A stretch of DNA of 52,217 nucleotides from a virus. Of the stretch, positions 45,466 through 52,217 are shown one piece after another. Made by a program: the position numbers and the translations under genes. The notes below the pieces were generated by a model. That model did not search any database. It had not been told where the DNA came from and was given only the letters and a program-made list of their open reading frames with translations. The DNA lies in IMG/VR virus record IMGVR_UViG_3300023179_000149, positions 1 through 52,217 of that record. One strand, written 5' to 3'. The number at the start of each line of letters is the position of its first letter. Position 1 is the first letter of the stretch.

Positions 45466-45738
45466 TTACCAAAGGTGTGAGCACGCCCAGTATTTGGGCG
45501 TATTTTTATCCATAGGTTTATCACATCCCATTCTAGCCCTGAAATTTTTTCGTCGATCTTTATCTTTATGTTGAGTATAGTCCTCATAGCCCCTTCTTCC
45601 GTAACGAACTATGGCCTCTTTCCCGTCATGACAGGACTTAACAACCCATTTATGGGTATCTCCAGCTGGGGCACGTTGTGGTTTATTACACCTCATGTGC
45701 TCTTTTGATAAACGCTTAGCTTTAGCGTGATCTGCCAT
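45466..45738 (-). CDS. Conserved viral protein, DUF5754-like
   Basis: 90 residues, very basic. HKWVVKSCHDGKEAIVRYGRRGYEDYTQHKD followed by RRKNFRARMGCDKPMDKNTPKYWACSHLW contains the C-x-x-x-x-x-x-x-x-R-x-G, F-R-A-R, KYW-x-C-x-x-W pattern of a family shared by phages and giant viruses (I recall DUF5754). Function unknown. Five bases after the Dps-like gene's upstream neighbour. Confidence 0.7.
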   Translation of the reverse strand: MADHAKAKRLSKEHMRCNKPQRAPAGDTHKWVVKSCHDGKEAIVRYGRRGYEDYTQHKDKDRRKNFRARMGCDKPMDKNTPKYWACSHLW

Positions 45739-45740
45739 AT

Positions 45741-45923
45741 CTAAATTCGACCGGCTAGATTGGTTGCTACATCTTGAGACACGGCACCTTTATCCGCAAT
45801 CTCAAATGGGTCTGGCCTTCTGTAAGAATTTAATTTTTGAACATAGCCAGCAAGGAACTCAGATGGGGCCATTGTTGGTTGTTGTCTATCAAGTTGCAAT
45901 CCATCCAACATATGCATCCTCAC
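45741..45923 (-). CDS. Small hypothetical protein, 60 aa
   Basis: 60 residues, polar, no motif recognised (MAPSEFLAGYVQKLNSYRRPDPFEI). Overlaps the HNH gene upstream by 35 bases and is 2 bases from the next gene. Gene status is supported by packing only. Confidence 0.45.
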   Translation of the reverse strand: MRMHMLDGLQLDRQQPTMAPSEFLAGYVQKLNSYRRPDPFEIADKGAVSQDVATNLAGRI

Positions 45924-46299
45924 AAATATATGGAATAGCCTGATAAGCGGCGGCTAGGTTTAAGGACTTTGGTTTTTGCTCTGTCCATTCTTTAATCTTA
46001 TCAGCCCTTTCTTTAGTGTATTTAGGATTGTCTTCTGTGTACCATAAGTCAAGTTTTTGGGATCCTTTAGAGGAATTGCAAGAACAGCAACAACAAGCAA
46101 GATTATTTCTTGAATTATGACCACCCTTATGTTTTGGAATAATGTGATCGATTGTAGCGGTATTATGACAGAGTTGTTTTTCACAATAAGCACAATTCCA
46201 ATTCCACGCTTCAAAAATACTTTGACGAAATTTTTTTCGAGCAAATTTTGGAGTAAGGACAATTAGTTCAACTAAGAGTTCGTTCTCAGTGTGAAACAC
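45889..46299 (-). CDS. HNH endonuclease
   Basis: 136 residues, GTG start. CAYCEKQL...TIDHIIPKHKGGHNSRNNLACCCCSCNSSKG is a complete HNH motif with the DHI-x-P catalytic His, N of GGHNSRNNL and C-x-x-C pairs binding structural zinc. A short, free-standing HNH nuclease; in phages these act as homing endonucleases or in packaging. A run of four Cys (LACCCCSC) is unusual. Confidence 0.85.
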   Translation of the reverse strand: MFHTENELLVELIVLTPKFARKKFRQSIFEAWNWNCAYCEKQLCHNTATIDHIIPKHKGGHNSRNNLACCCCSCNSSKGSQKLDLWYTEDNPKYTKERADKIKEWTEQKPKSLNLAAAYQAIPYICEDAYVGWIAT

Positions 46300-46395
46300 G
46301 GTGCTCTCATGCTTCTAAATAAAAGATATGGCACATACATCTGTGTACGTACTAACAACAAAATACAAGATTTAATATAGGCTACACCGGTACGG

Positions 46396-46614
46396 CTAAT
46401 CTGGACTCATAACTTGACATGCTTCTATAATTTGTTTATTGGCCTTTTCTTCTAACTGTTGCTTTAAAATATTAAGAACTTCTAAAGCCCCCTGAACCTT
46501 TAAATAGCCTTCTTTACTAGAAATTAAATTGGCCTCTGCTGTTCTAATTTCTGACGTTAAAGATTTTAGTTGCTCTTGTAATCCTTTCTCCAGCTCTAAT
46601 ACGGTTTCAATCAT
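46396..46614 (-). CDS. Coiled-coil protein, 72 aa
   Basis: 72 residues, almost one continuous heptad-like coiled coil (LELEKGLQEQLKSLTSEIRT, LEVLNILKQQLEEKANKQ). Lies directly downstream of the endolysin gene. Could be a virion or lysis-associated protein, but has no membrane anchor. Confidence 0.55.
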   Translation of the reverse strand: MIETVLELEKGLQEQLKSLTSEIRTAEANLISSKEGYLKVQGALEVLNILKQQLEEKANKQIIEACQVMSPD

Positions 46615-46665
46615 TAGATTAAAATAACTTTTTTAATATTAACAGATTTTTATTTAAGTGCGCGG

Positions 46666-47916
46666 TTACCAACCGTTTCCCTTGAAGATCCAACCCCAGC
46701 CATTGGCACAGCCGCCATAAAACAAACGTGGGTTTAGGTTTTTAAAACTATAGTGCTTATTTTTACCTGCGCCGGGGGACTGGTTTTCCCATATGCCATT
46801 AACCAAATCCAAGTCTCCGTAGGGGTCCTGAACCAGCCAGTAGGTATCACTGTAACCAGAGATAGTTATGAAGTGTCCGCCGCCACGTGGGGCGTCTACG
46901 GTGCCATGATGAAGTATGCCCACGGCCACGGGTTTACCTTTATCAATCTGATCTTTAATATCCTGTTCTTCTAGGTTTGTACAAAATTTTGCAAATACAT
47001 TAAGAGCTTCTAACGCTTTATAATGCGCGTCCCTAGTGGTTGTATCACCAAAACGGTCAACAATTTTAAAATAATCTGTATCATCTTTTATTCCTTTTAC
47101 GTTGAGATACTTTAAACACATTGCAATTGAACTTGTTTGACATTGGCGCCAACCCTCAGGTCCGTTATCTTTCTGATCAAAGAAAGGAAAGTTACGTAAA
47201 TAGCGCAAATCTCCGTCTTGTGCATAAGGATATATCTTCGGCGTTAATCCACTCCAATGGTCATCGTAAATCCACCATCTACCCATTTTGTTTCCCATTT
47301 CTAACAGAGTATGTTTATCTTTCTTCTCTAAAATTTTATTACCTGGGTAAGTGCGACCCTGATAAACCTTTGCTTTACTGTCGTTAGGAAGTACGTCGGC
47401 AGGCTTGGGTTCTTTTTTAAACCAAGTCTGCTGAAGAGAAGTAACACTAATCGTTTTTATTTCTTTTTTTTGATTATTAACCATACAAAATAACTTAATT
47501 TCTTCTGTTCGACGCCTTATTAAGCCAGGTATACTCTGACCGTCGCCGCCTTTTGTCCACTTTATTAATTCCTGTGTTGCTACAGTATTGGTATCCTCTC
47601 CGTTATTTAAACGTTTGCGTAAAGTAGATTCACCTAACGCACTGGCGCCGACATTATAAGTAAAACTTACAAGTGCATCAAATTGATGTTGATTTAAATT
47701 TATTAAAATTAATTTATTTACTGCTTGTTCAAAAGTATTTAAATCTTTTTGAAGTAGTTGTTCGGCCTGTTGTTCTGTAATTGTCTGGCCAACATATACA
47801 TCATCTCCGGTATGGCCGTACCCTATGGTTAAAACACCGACTACATCATAATAAGAGGTTAGCCTAAGGCCTTCAAATTCTTTTATTAATTTTAAGCCTT
47901 CTGCAGATGTTTTCAC
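46666..47916 (-). CDS. Bifunctional endolysin: GH24 lysozyme, SH3-like, C39-like peptidase
   Basis: 416 residues, three parts. Residues 1-145 are a GH24 lysozyme with the T4-type triad Glu15, Asp24, Thr30 (FEGLRLTSYYDVVGVLTIGYGHT). Residues about 155-230 form an SH3-like region (TWFKKEPKPADVLPNDSKAKVYQG). Residues 243-400 are a C39-like cysteine peptidase with Gln258-Cys259, His348 (GGGHFITISGY) and Asp364 (VQDPYGD). It would cut glycan strands and peptide bridges at the end of infection. No signal peptide, so a holin is needed. Confidence 0.85.
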   Translation of the reverse strand: MKTSAEGLKLIKEFEGLRLTSYYDVVGVLTIGYGHTGDDVYVGQTITEQQAEQLLQKDLNTFEQAVNKLILINLNQHQFDALVSFTYNVGASALGESTLRKRLNNGEDTNTVATQELIKWTKGGDGQSIPGLIRRRTEEIKLFCMVNNQKKEIKTISVTSLQQTWFKKEPKPADVLPNDSKAKVYQGRTYPGNKILEKKDKHTLLEMGNKMGRWWIYDDHWSGLTPKIYPYAQDGDLRYLRNFPFFDQKDNGPEGWRQCQTSSIAMCLKYLNVKGIKDDTDYFKIVDRFGDTTTRDAHYKALEALNVFAKFCTNLEEQDIKDQIDKGKPVAVGILHHGTVDAPRGGGHFITISGYSDTYWLVQDPYGDLDLVNGIWENQSPGAGKNKHYSFKNLNPRLFYGGCANGWGWIFKGNGW

Positions 47917-47935
47917 GTGACGTTAAGTGTTAATA

Positions 47936-48502
47936 CTAAACTATACCAGAAGTCGTCGTGCTTGAGTTAAACGAAAGATAATCTACACCACCAGAACCAG
48001 TGACGTAATCTGATGTACCAGAAGCAATTACTGAGTCTGACGTAACTAAATTGTTACTAGTGCCTTGTACTGGCCAAGAAGAATACTCTTGCGAAGTGAT
48101 AAAATTAGCCAAATCATCTGTTGTTTTTGTAGCTTTAATTTTTGAAACTTTAAGCCCTGATGCAGTGCGTACGTTTTCCCTCCAGGTTTTAACGGCGGGG
48201 TCCGCCTCTTTTCCATTGTCAACAGAACGGACAATCATCCAATCCGTTGGGCTAAGTAAAGTATTAGCTGTATATCTAGTTTGATCCACCCATTGAATAA
48301 CTAGCTGGTCGTGATCTTTAGGTATTCCTGGAGCCCAATAAAATCTTTGATCATAGTAGGGAGGATCAGGAACCTCAGTAATTCCAATTGCTTTTCGGTC
48401 TTCGGGAGAGGCCAATCGGATCCAGTTTGAAGGGTACTGGGTTCCATCCGGCGTTACAAATGGAGAATCTGGAGATATGGGCTTACCGTTTAAAAGAAAC
48501 AT
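47936..48502 (-). CDS. Tail-fibre-assembly-like phage protein, 188 aa
   Basis: 188 residues. MFLLNGKPISPDSPFVTPDGTQYPSNWIRLASPEDRKAIGI followed by DQRFYWAPGIPKDHD is typical of a cyanophage protein group related to tail-fibre assembly or tail-associated proteins (I recall DUF4376-like neighbours). C-terminus is Ser/Thr-rich. Ends the leftward lysis/structure cluster; function not proven. Confidence 0.6.
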   Translation of the reverse strand: MFLLNGKPISPDSPFVTPDGTQYPSNWIRLASPEDRKAIGITEVPDPPYYDQRFYWAPGIPKDHDQLVIQWVDQTRYTANTLLSPTDWMIVRSVDNGKEADPAVKTWRENVRTASGLKVSKIKATKTTDDLANFITSQEYSSWPVQGTSNNLVTSDSVIASGTSDYVTGSGGVDYLSFNSSTTTSGIV

Positions 48503-48599
48503 TACGCCTCAGGTTTTTTAATTATTGTAAACCTTCTTAGCCCCTGCAGCCGTTAGTACACGTGAATGCAAAAGCCTTGCAGCACATTAACTGATTTTA

Positions 48600-48608
48600 T
48601 GCTAGTCT
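48600..48608 (+). promoter_or_regulatory. Extended -10 promoter (TGCTAGTCT) of integrase
   Basis: TGCTAGTCT, 21 bases before the integrase ATG at 48630; member of the TGCTANANT set, with no -35 at the usual distance. Confidence 0.4.
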
Positions 48609-48629
48609 GGGCCGACAGCGTTCCTACCA

Positions 48630-49481
48630 ATGACAACATTACTTGAAGCCTGGGAGCAATTCAAAGCCGAAAGAGCTATTGCCCTGTGTCCAACCAGCCT
48701 GGTTGCAGACTACAAGCAAGTGGGCAAATGGTTAAATAAATGCCCAATCACAGATTTAAATGAGGGAAGAAAAATATTAACATGGATATTAAGTCAAAAA
48801 CCTGTTAAATCTAGTCGGCGTGTGACAATGTACATAAAATCGTTATATCGTTGGGCATCTAGTGAGGATATAAAATTAATTGATAAAAATCCAATTGTTA
48901 GTTTTAAAATGCCAAAACCACCGCAAGAAGATGTTGATATTATTGTAATTCCACGGCAAGAAACAGAGTTAGTTTTGAAAGCACTTGGATCAAGACAATC
49001 ACGTAACGGAGCCAACTGGGCATTTTATTCTGAGTTTATGTTGCAAACTGCAATGCGCACCGGAGAGGTACGCGCACTTAAATGGGAAGATATAAAAGAA
49101 AATAAAATCCTTGTACATAGCAACTATACTCTTACTCACGGGTACAAGGATTCGACAAAAACAAATAGAAAACGATGGGTTCCTTTGAATAACAGGTGCC
49201 AAGAAATTATGTCTGCTGTATCAAAAACCAATGAATATATTTTCCCCTGGAATAGGTATGCATTTCAAAGTTATTTTTATGATCGAATGAGAGAATTACA
49301 TGAAAGTAAACTTATCCAAAACAGGTATAGGCCATATGACTTACGGCATACTGCAATTAGCCGGTGGATCGAGGCCCAGATTCCAGTAGCTCAAGTTGCA
49401 AACTGGGCAGGTAATAGTTCCGAGGTTATTTGGAAGCATTATGTAAACGTTACTCAGGAATACGAAATGCCGATTTTATAA
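48630..49481 (+). CDS. int: Tyrosine recombinase / integrase
   Basis: 283 residues. N-terminal SAM-like core-binding domain (1-95) and catalytic domain: Arg143 in AMRTGEVRALKWEDI, Lys177 in STKTNRKRWVPL, then YDLRHT with Arg239 (the box II His is Tyr236), the second His position is Asn262 in WAGNSS, and nucleophile Tyr271 in WKHYVN. The Arg-Lys-Arg-Tyr core is intact. It would integrate the phage genome; no att site or repressor is evident nearby. Convergent with the gene at 49489. Confidence 0.9.
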   Translation: MTTLLEAWEQFKAERAIALCPTSLVADYKQVGKWLNKCPITDLNEGRKILTWILSQKPVKSSRRVTMYIKSLYRWASSEDIKLIDKNPIVSFKMPKPPQEDVDIIVIPRQETELVLKALGSRQSRNGANWAFYSEFMLQTAMRTGEVRALKWEDIKENKILVHSNYTLTHGYKDSTKTNRKRWVPLNNRCQEIMSAVSKTNEYIFPWNRYAFQSYFYDRMRELHESKLIQNRYRPYDLRHTAISRWIEAQIPVAQVANWAGNSSEVIWKHYVNVTQEYEMPIL

Positions 49482-49488
49482 AACTACT

Positions 49489-49887
49489 TCATTTAGGATC
49501 AATTTCAGGGCAATCGGGGACCCAAAAACCACACATTCTTATTTCACCACCAAGCAGTGCTTGTGCATTACTTTTGTCTGGAGGCTTTTCGGAGGAAACA
49601 GAAGGACTCAATCTGTTTTTTTTATCTTGTACTAATTCTTCGTACCGTTTAATAGCTTTATCCACGTCACGAGTTACTCTTCTATCTAGAAGAATAGGAT
49701 CATTTATTATAAAATCGTTTAACGGTTTGCTGGGAATGTTCCTTTGAATTTCGTCTGCGGCGTCATAAATTTTGTTTTCAGGTATACCTGTACACTTCGA
49801 TATCAGCGTCACTGTCGTAGTAAATAAAACGCCTATAATTGCATATTTGTAAATATTTTTTGTTTTTTTACCAAAATTAAAGTTCAT
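49489..49887 (-). CDS. Membrane-anchored protein, 132 aa
   Basis: 132 residues with an N-terminal basic stretch and hydrophobic helix (YKYAIIGVLFTTTVTLISKC) ending in a Cys near residue 32. The LISKC context is not a good lipobox because of the Lys. The rest is soluble, with CGFWVPDCPEIDPK at the end. It could be a spanin-like or envelope protein; no family recognised. Confidence 0.55.
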   Translation of the reverse strand: MNFNFGKKTKNIYKYAIIGVLFTTTVTLISKCTGIPENKIYDAADEIQRNIPSKPLNDFIINDPILLDRRVTRDVDKAIKRYEELVQDKKNRLSPSVSSEKPPDKSNAQALLGGEIRMCGFWVPDCPEIDPK

Positions 49888-50030
49888 TAATTAGTTGTCA
49901 GTTAGGGGTTTAAGTCTTAATGGGTTAGGTTACGAACCCGGTAGTTAATAGTTTGGAAGTTATCTAGAAAAATTATGTAAAAATTCTTTAAAAATATGCA
50001 ATACTTGTTATATAAGCTCACTAAATAAAG

Positions 50031-50282
50031 TTAATCAGCCTTACGACTGAGGCTTATTAATGTTGTTAATACTGCCATCATCGATGTTACGGCTCTGCTA
50101 TCACTGTCTGCACAGGTTGGCTGAGCTTCGATAGCTTTACCTTCCGGAGTACCTACATACTTAGCGTACCAAGGCCATGCTGTTGGAAAAACATAAAACC
50201 TACAAGCTCCCCACTGAGCGACAGTAAGCAACATGATTGAAGCTGCTGTCGCAAGTATTGAACGCCAGAGCCAGTTAGGCAT
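50031..50282 (-). CDS. Small two-segment membrane protein
   Basis: 83 residues from ATG 50282 (an in-frame GTG at 50288 adds two). N-terminal transmembrane segment (WRSILATAASIMLLTVAQW) and a C-terminal amphipathic/hydrophobic segment (AVTSMMAVLTTLISL), with two Cys between. A holin-like topology is possible and it stands near the lysis/host-interaction end, but this is inference. Shares its upstream region with the divergent psbA. Confidence 0.55.
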   Translation of the reverse strand: MPNWLWRSILATAASIMLLTVAQWGACRFYVFPTAWPWYAKYVGTPEGKAIEAQPTCADSDSRAVTSMMAVLTTLISLSRKAD

Positions 50283-50357
50283 GATCACGCAAGCAACTGT
50301 TAAATTAATTGTAACAAACGTTTTGTTTTCACCTTAAATAACAGTTTTGGGCTGACC

Positions 50358-50386
50358 TTACAACTTTTGTTTAAACAGGCTATACT
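50358..50386 (+). promoter_or_regulatory. psbA promoter
   Basis: TTACAA (-35, 50358-50363), 17-base spacer, TATACT (-10, 50381-50386), preceded by TTTTGGGCTGACC. It leaves a 5'UTR of about 150 bases before the GTG at 50542. The arrangement is of the host sigma-A type, so psbA can be expressed by host RNA polymerase. Confidence 0.75.
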
Positions 50387-50470
50387 GAGTAAGTCAGGAA
50401 ATGAAGATAAAACTTTACAATTCCTTACACTTCTGAAACCGAGATCACCAGAAGTAAATCATCTCTAATA

Positions 50471-50493
50471 CCCGCATCCGAGGGTGATGTGGG
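50471..50493 (+). ncRNA. Hairpin in psbA 5'UTR (PhotoRC-like candidate)
   Basis: CCCGCATC (50471-50478) pairs with GATGTGGG (50486-50493), eight base pairs with one wobble, over loop CGAGGGT, about 50 bases before the start codon. PhotoRC-I and PhotoRC-II motifs are known structured elements upstream of psbA in marine cyanobacteria and their phages; whether this is one of them cannot be decided by eye. Confidence 0.5.
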
Positions 50494-50541
50494 AATAACA
50501 CCAACCGTTCGTCCCCCGAGCTCATAACTACCCTTTTAAAA

Positions 50542-51621
50542 GTGACCGCTTCAATTGCCTTACAAAAGCAAACAAACCCATGGCAACAATTTTGCCGTTG
50601 GGTAACCTCAACTGAAAATCGGTTGTACGTGGGTTGGTTTGGAGTCCTAATGATTCCAACACTTCTTGCTGCCGCCACCTGCTTTACCATAGCTTTTATT
50701 GGTGCCCCTCCTGTCGATATAGATGGGATTCGTGAGCCTGTATCTGGCTCTTTACTTTATGGAAACAACATTATTTCAGGAGCCGTTGTCCCCTCCTCAA
50801 ATGCAATCGGATTACATTTCTATCCAATTTGGGAAGCTGCTTCCCTTGATGAATGGCTCTACAACGGTGGGCCATTCCAGCTCGTCGTATTCCACTTCCT
50901 CATTGGCATCTTTGCTTACCTGGGACGCGAATGGGAACTTAGCTATCGATTAGGAATGCGCCCCTGGATCTGCATTGCCTACAGCGCCCCTGTGGCTGCT
51001 GCATCTGCAGTGTTCCTTGTGTATCCCTTTGGTCAGGGTTCCTTCTCTGATGCAATGCCCCTGGGTATTTCAGGCACCTTCAACTACATGTTGGTGTTCC
51101 AAGCTGAGCACAACATTCTTATGCACCCCTTCCACATGCTTGGAGTAGTTGGTGTATTCGGTGGATCACTTTTTAGTGCAATGCATGGTTCGCTTGTAAC
51201 GTCTTCATTGGTTCGGGAAACCACAGAAAACGAATCGCACAATTATGGTTACAAGTTTGGCCAAGAAGAAGAGACCTACAACATTGTGGCCGCCCACGGT
51301 TATTTTGGACGCCTTATTTTTCAATATGCATCTTTCAATAACTCACGTTCGCTTCATTTCTTCTTAGCTGCTTGGCCAGTAGTTGGCATTTGGTTCACTG
51401 CTTTAGGTGTCTCTACAATGGCATTTAATCTTAACGGATTTAATTTCAACCAGTCAATTGTTGACAGTCAGAATCGTGTCGTCCAAACCTGGGCAGACAT
51501 TTTGAACCGTGCTGGACTTGGCTTAGAAGTTATGCATGAAAGAAATGCTCACAACTTTCCATTAGATCTTGCTGCTTCTGAGTTAACCTCTGTTGCGCTA
51601 ATTGCACCTTCTATTGGTTAA
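50542..51621 (+). CDS. psbA: Photosystem II D1 protein
   Basis: 359 residues, GTG start; this start makes residue numbers match the standard D1. All functional residues are present: TyrZ Y161, H190, D170, E189, H198, H215, H252, S264, H272, H332, E333, H337, D342, A344. Position 130 is Glu, as in the high-light D1 form. Five transmembrane helices. The gene is visibly less AT-rich than its neighbours, consistent with host origin and high expression. It replaces damaged host D1 during infection. Own promoter and terminator. Confidence 0.98.
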   Translation: MTASIALQKQTNPWQQFCRWVTSTENRLYVGWFGVLMIPTLLAAATCFTIAFIGAPPVDIDGIREPVSGSLLYGNNIISGAVVPSSNAIGLHFYPIWEAASLDEWLYNGGPFQLVVFHFLIGIFAYLGREWELSYRLGMRPWICIAYSAPVAAASAVFLVYPFGQGSFSDAMPLGISGTFNYMLVFQAEHNILMHPFHMLGVVGVFGGSLFSAMHGSLVTSSLVRETTENESHNYGYKFGQEEETYNIVAAHGYFGRLIFQYASFNNSRSLHFFLAAWPVVGIWFTALGVSTMAFNLNGFNFNQSIVDSQNRVVQTWADILNRAGLGLEVMHERNAHNFPLDLAASELTSVALIAPSIG

Positions 51622-51641
51622 TAAATAAATCAACAATTTAC

Positions 51642-51668
51642 AAGACCTTCCTTGGAGGGTCTTTTTTT
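51642..51668 (+). terminator. psbA terminator
   Basis: AAGACCTTCC and GGAGGGTCTT (51642-51651 and 51654-51663, one wobble) form a strong hairpin whose distal arm runs into a run of seven T. It lies 20 bases after the psbA stop codon. Confidence 0.85.
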
Positions 51669-51685
51669 ATTGAAAAAGTTAAAAA

Positions 51686-52120
51686 CTATTGTAATTCTGC
51701 GTGATCGGAGATTGGTCCCCCATAAAGCCACGCATCGCAACTACGTGCACCAGCACACTTAAATTTAAATAATTGACAGTAACCTAAGTTTGCTCTTTCT
51801 TGGACATCCCAAGGATTTGCTATTTCTCTTTCGTTAATACCTTCAATTATGCAATTTAAAATTTTATCGGACTGATCAAAAGCAGCGCAATTACAGCAAC
51901 GAGCTGTTTGGGCGGTTTCAACGTCCGTGTTCCACATATCTGCTTTTTCTTCCCAAAACCCGTGGTCAGGAACCGAAGGGTTCATAGGACCGTACCTAAA
52001 TTTATCTATAGTCCAATTTCTATTTTTTACGTTTTCTTCTACATTTATGGTTGCGCTAGGACAAACGTTACTCACTTGTGAGACACGTTTATTTAAGAAA
52101 ATTTTGGTTTTTTTGTTCAT
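51686..52120 (-). CDS. Cys-cluster protein, conserved phage type, 144 aa
   Basis: 144 residues. ARCCNCAAFD at about 88-97, a Cys at about 106 (ILNCIIEG), and GYCQLFKFKCAGARSCDAW near 126-137 give a C-x2-C...C...C-x7-C-x5-C pattern that could hold zinc or an iron-sulphur cluster. I recall similar Cys-rich proteins in other marine phages, without a function. Convergent with psbA. Confidence 0.6.
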   Translation of the reverse strand: MNKKTKIFLNKRVSQVSNVCPSATINVEENVKNRNWTIDKFRYGPMNPSVPDHGFWEEKADMWNTDVETAQTARCCNCAAFDQSDKILNCIIEGINEREIANPWDVQERANLGYCQLFKFKCAGARSCDAWLYGGPISDHAELQ

Positions 52121-52190
52121 TACTTAATTATAAACAGATAAATCAAAGCAATACAGTTAAAGAGATGCTTAGTTGACCGAACTAGTGGCG

Positions 52191-52217
52191 ATGACTACTC
52201 GTGATCGGGAAGTTGTT
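52191..52217 (+). CDS. Possible start of a rightward gene (partial)
   Basis: ATG at 52191 opens a frame of nine codons (MTTRDREVV) to the window edge; GTG 52185 is an alternative. Only the position, in an otherwise empty 97 bases, supports it. Confidence 0.25.

Noticed and set aside
49888-50030. attP core with tRNA 3' end near int (GGGTTAGGTTACGAACCC)
   Set aside because: The short inverted repeat resembles a hairpin, but there is no T-arm consensus or CCA-adjacent acceptor sequence to support a tRNA core.
1-52217. CRISPR array or insertion sequence
   Set aside because: No regularly spaced direct repeats of suitable length and no transposase gene; the only tandem repeat is the 11-bp unit at 6698.

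Overview
This window is part of a tailed cyanophage genome, AT-rich and densely coding. It carries psbA (photosystem II D1, marine picocyanobacterial type), an NblA-like phycobilisome-degradation adaptor, thyX, a dCMP deaminase, speD, a T7-type family A DNA polymerase, a primase-polymerase/SF3 helicase, two SSB-like proteins, a tyrosine integrase and a GH24/C39 endolysin. The D1 sequence and the NblA homologue suggest a host with phycobilisomes, most likely a marine Synechococcus-type cyanobacterium. No terminase, portal, major capsid or tail tube gene is recognisable here, so the virion morphology cannot be read from this window.

Layout. (1) 1-6179: leftward, tightly packed, glycine-rich or low-complexity proteins that look like internal virion or ejection proteins, with a membrane protein at 3394-3846. 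(2) 6180-7027: an AT-rich non-coding control region with TATAAT-type boxes, an 11-bp tandem repeat and dispersed ACTTGCTKCGTTTAA-like repeats. (3) 7028-33582: rightward early/middle region. It begins with many tiny genes separated by repeated structured RNA elements and includes a PcfJ-like protein. The nucleotide/replication block follows: thyX at 19.0 kb, polA at 21.5 kb, dCMP deaminase at 23.6 kb, two-OB SSB at 24.1 kb, SWIM-finger protein, Gp157-like protein, AbrB-like protein, PD-(D/E)XK nuclease at 30.0 kb and primase-helicase at 31.0 kb. A few leftward genes interrupt it (15.1, 20.4, 25.9 and speD at 29.5 kb). (4) 33557-35221: leftward virion-like genes. (5) 35.2-41.2 kb: mostly rightward accessory genes, including HNH-type, Phd-like and degenerate Dam-like proteins, with a DUF5648-repeat protein on the minus strand. 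(6) 41.2-48.5 kb: mostly leftward genes for beta-rich structural proteins, NblA-like, Dps-like, HNH, endolysin and tail-fibre-assembly-like proteins, with a rightward 2OG-Fe(II) oxygenase. (7) 48.6-52.2 kb: integrase, small membrane proteins, psbA with its own promoter and terminator, and a Cys-cluster protein.

How the genes fit together. NblA and SpeD probably remodel host metabolism, D1 keeps photosynthetic electron flow running, and Dps may limit iron-driven oxidation. ThyX and dCMP deaminase feed dTMP synthesis for the phage replisome (Pol A, prim-pol/helicase, SSBs, RecB-like nuclease). The endolysin and small membrane proteins would release progeny. An integrase means the phage may be able to integrate, but no repressor or att site can be demonstrated.

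The least explained signals are two families of repeated, covarying RNA structures between 6.9 and 8.1 kb. One is an H-type pseudoknot. The other is a three-hairpin element with a T-loop and a possible loop-loop pseudoknot. A recurrent CCTTTGCA motif just upstream of start codons and a 16-bp inverted repeat at 35.6 kb also lack an explanation. Family names are my reading of motifs; no database search was run.
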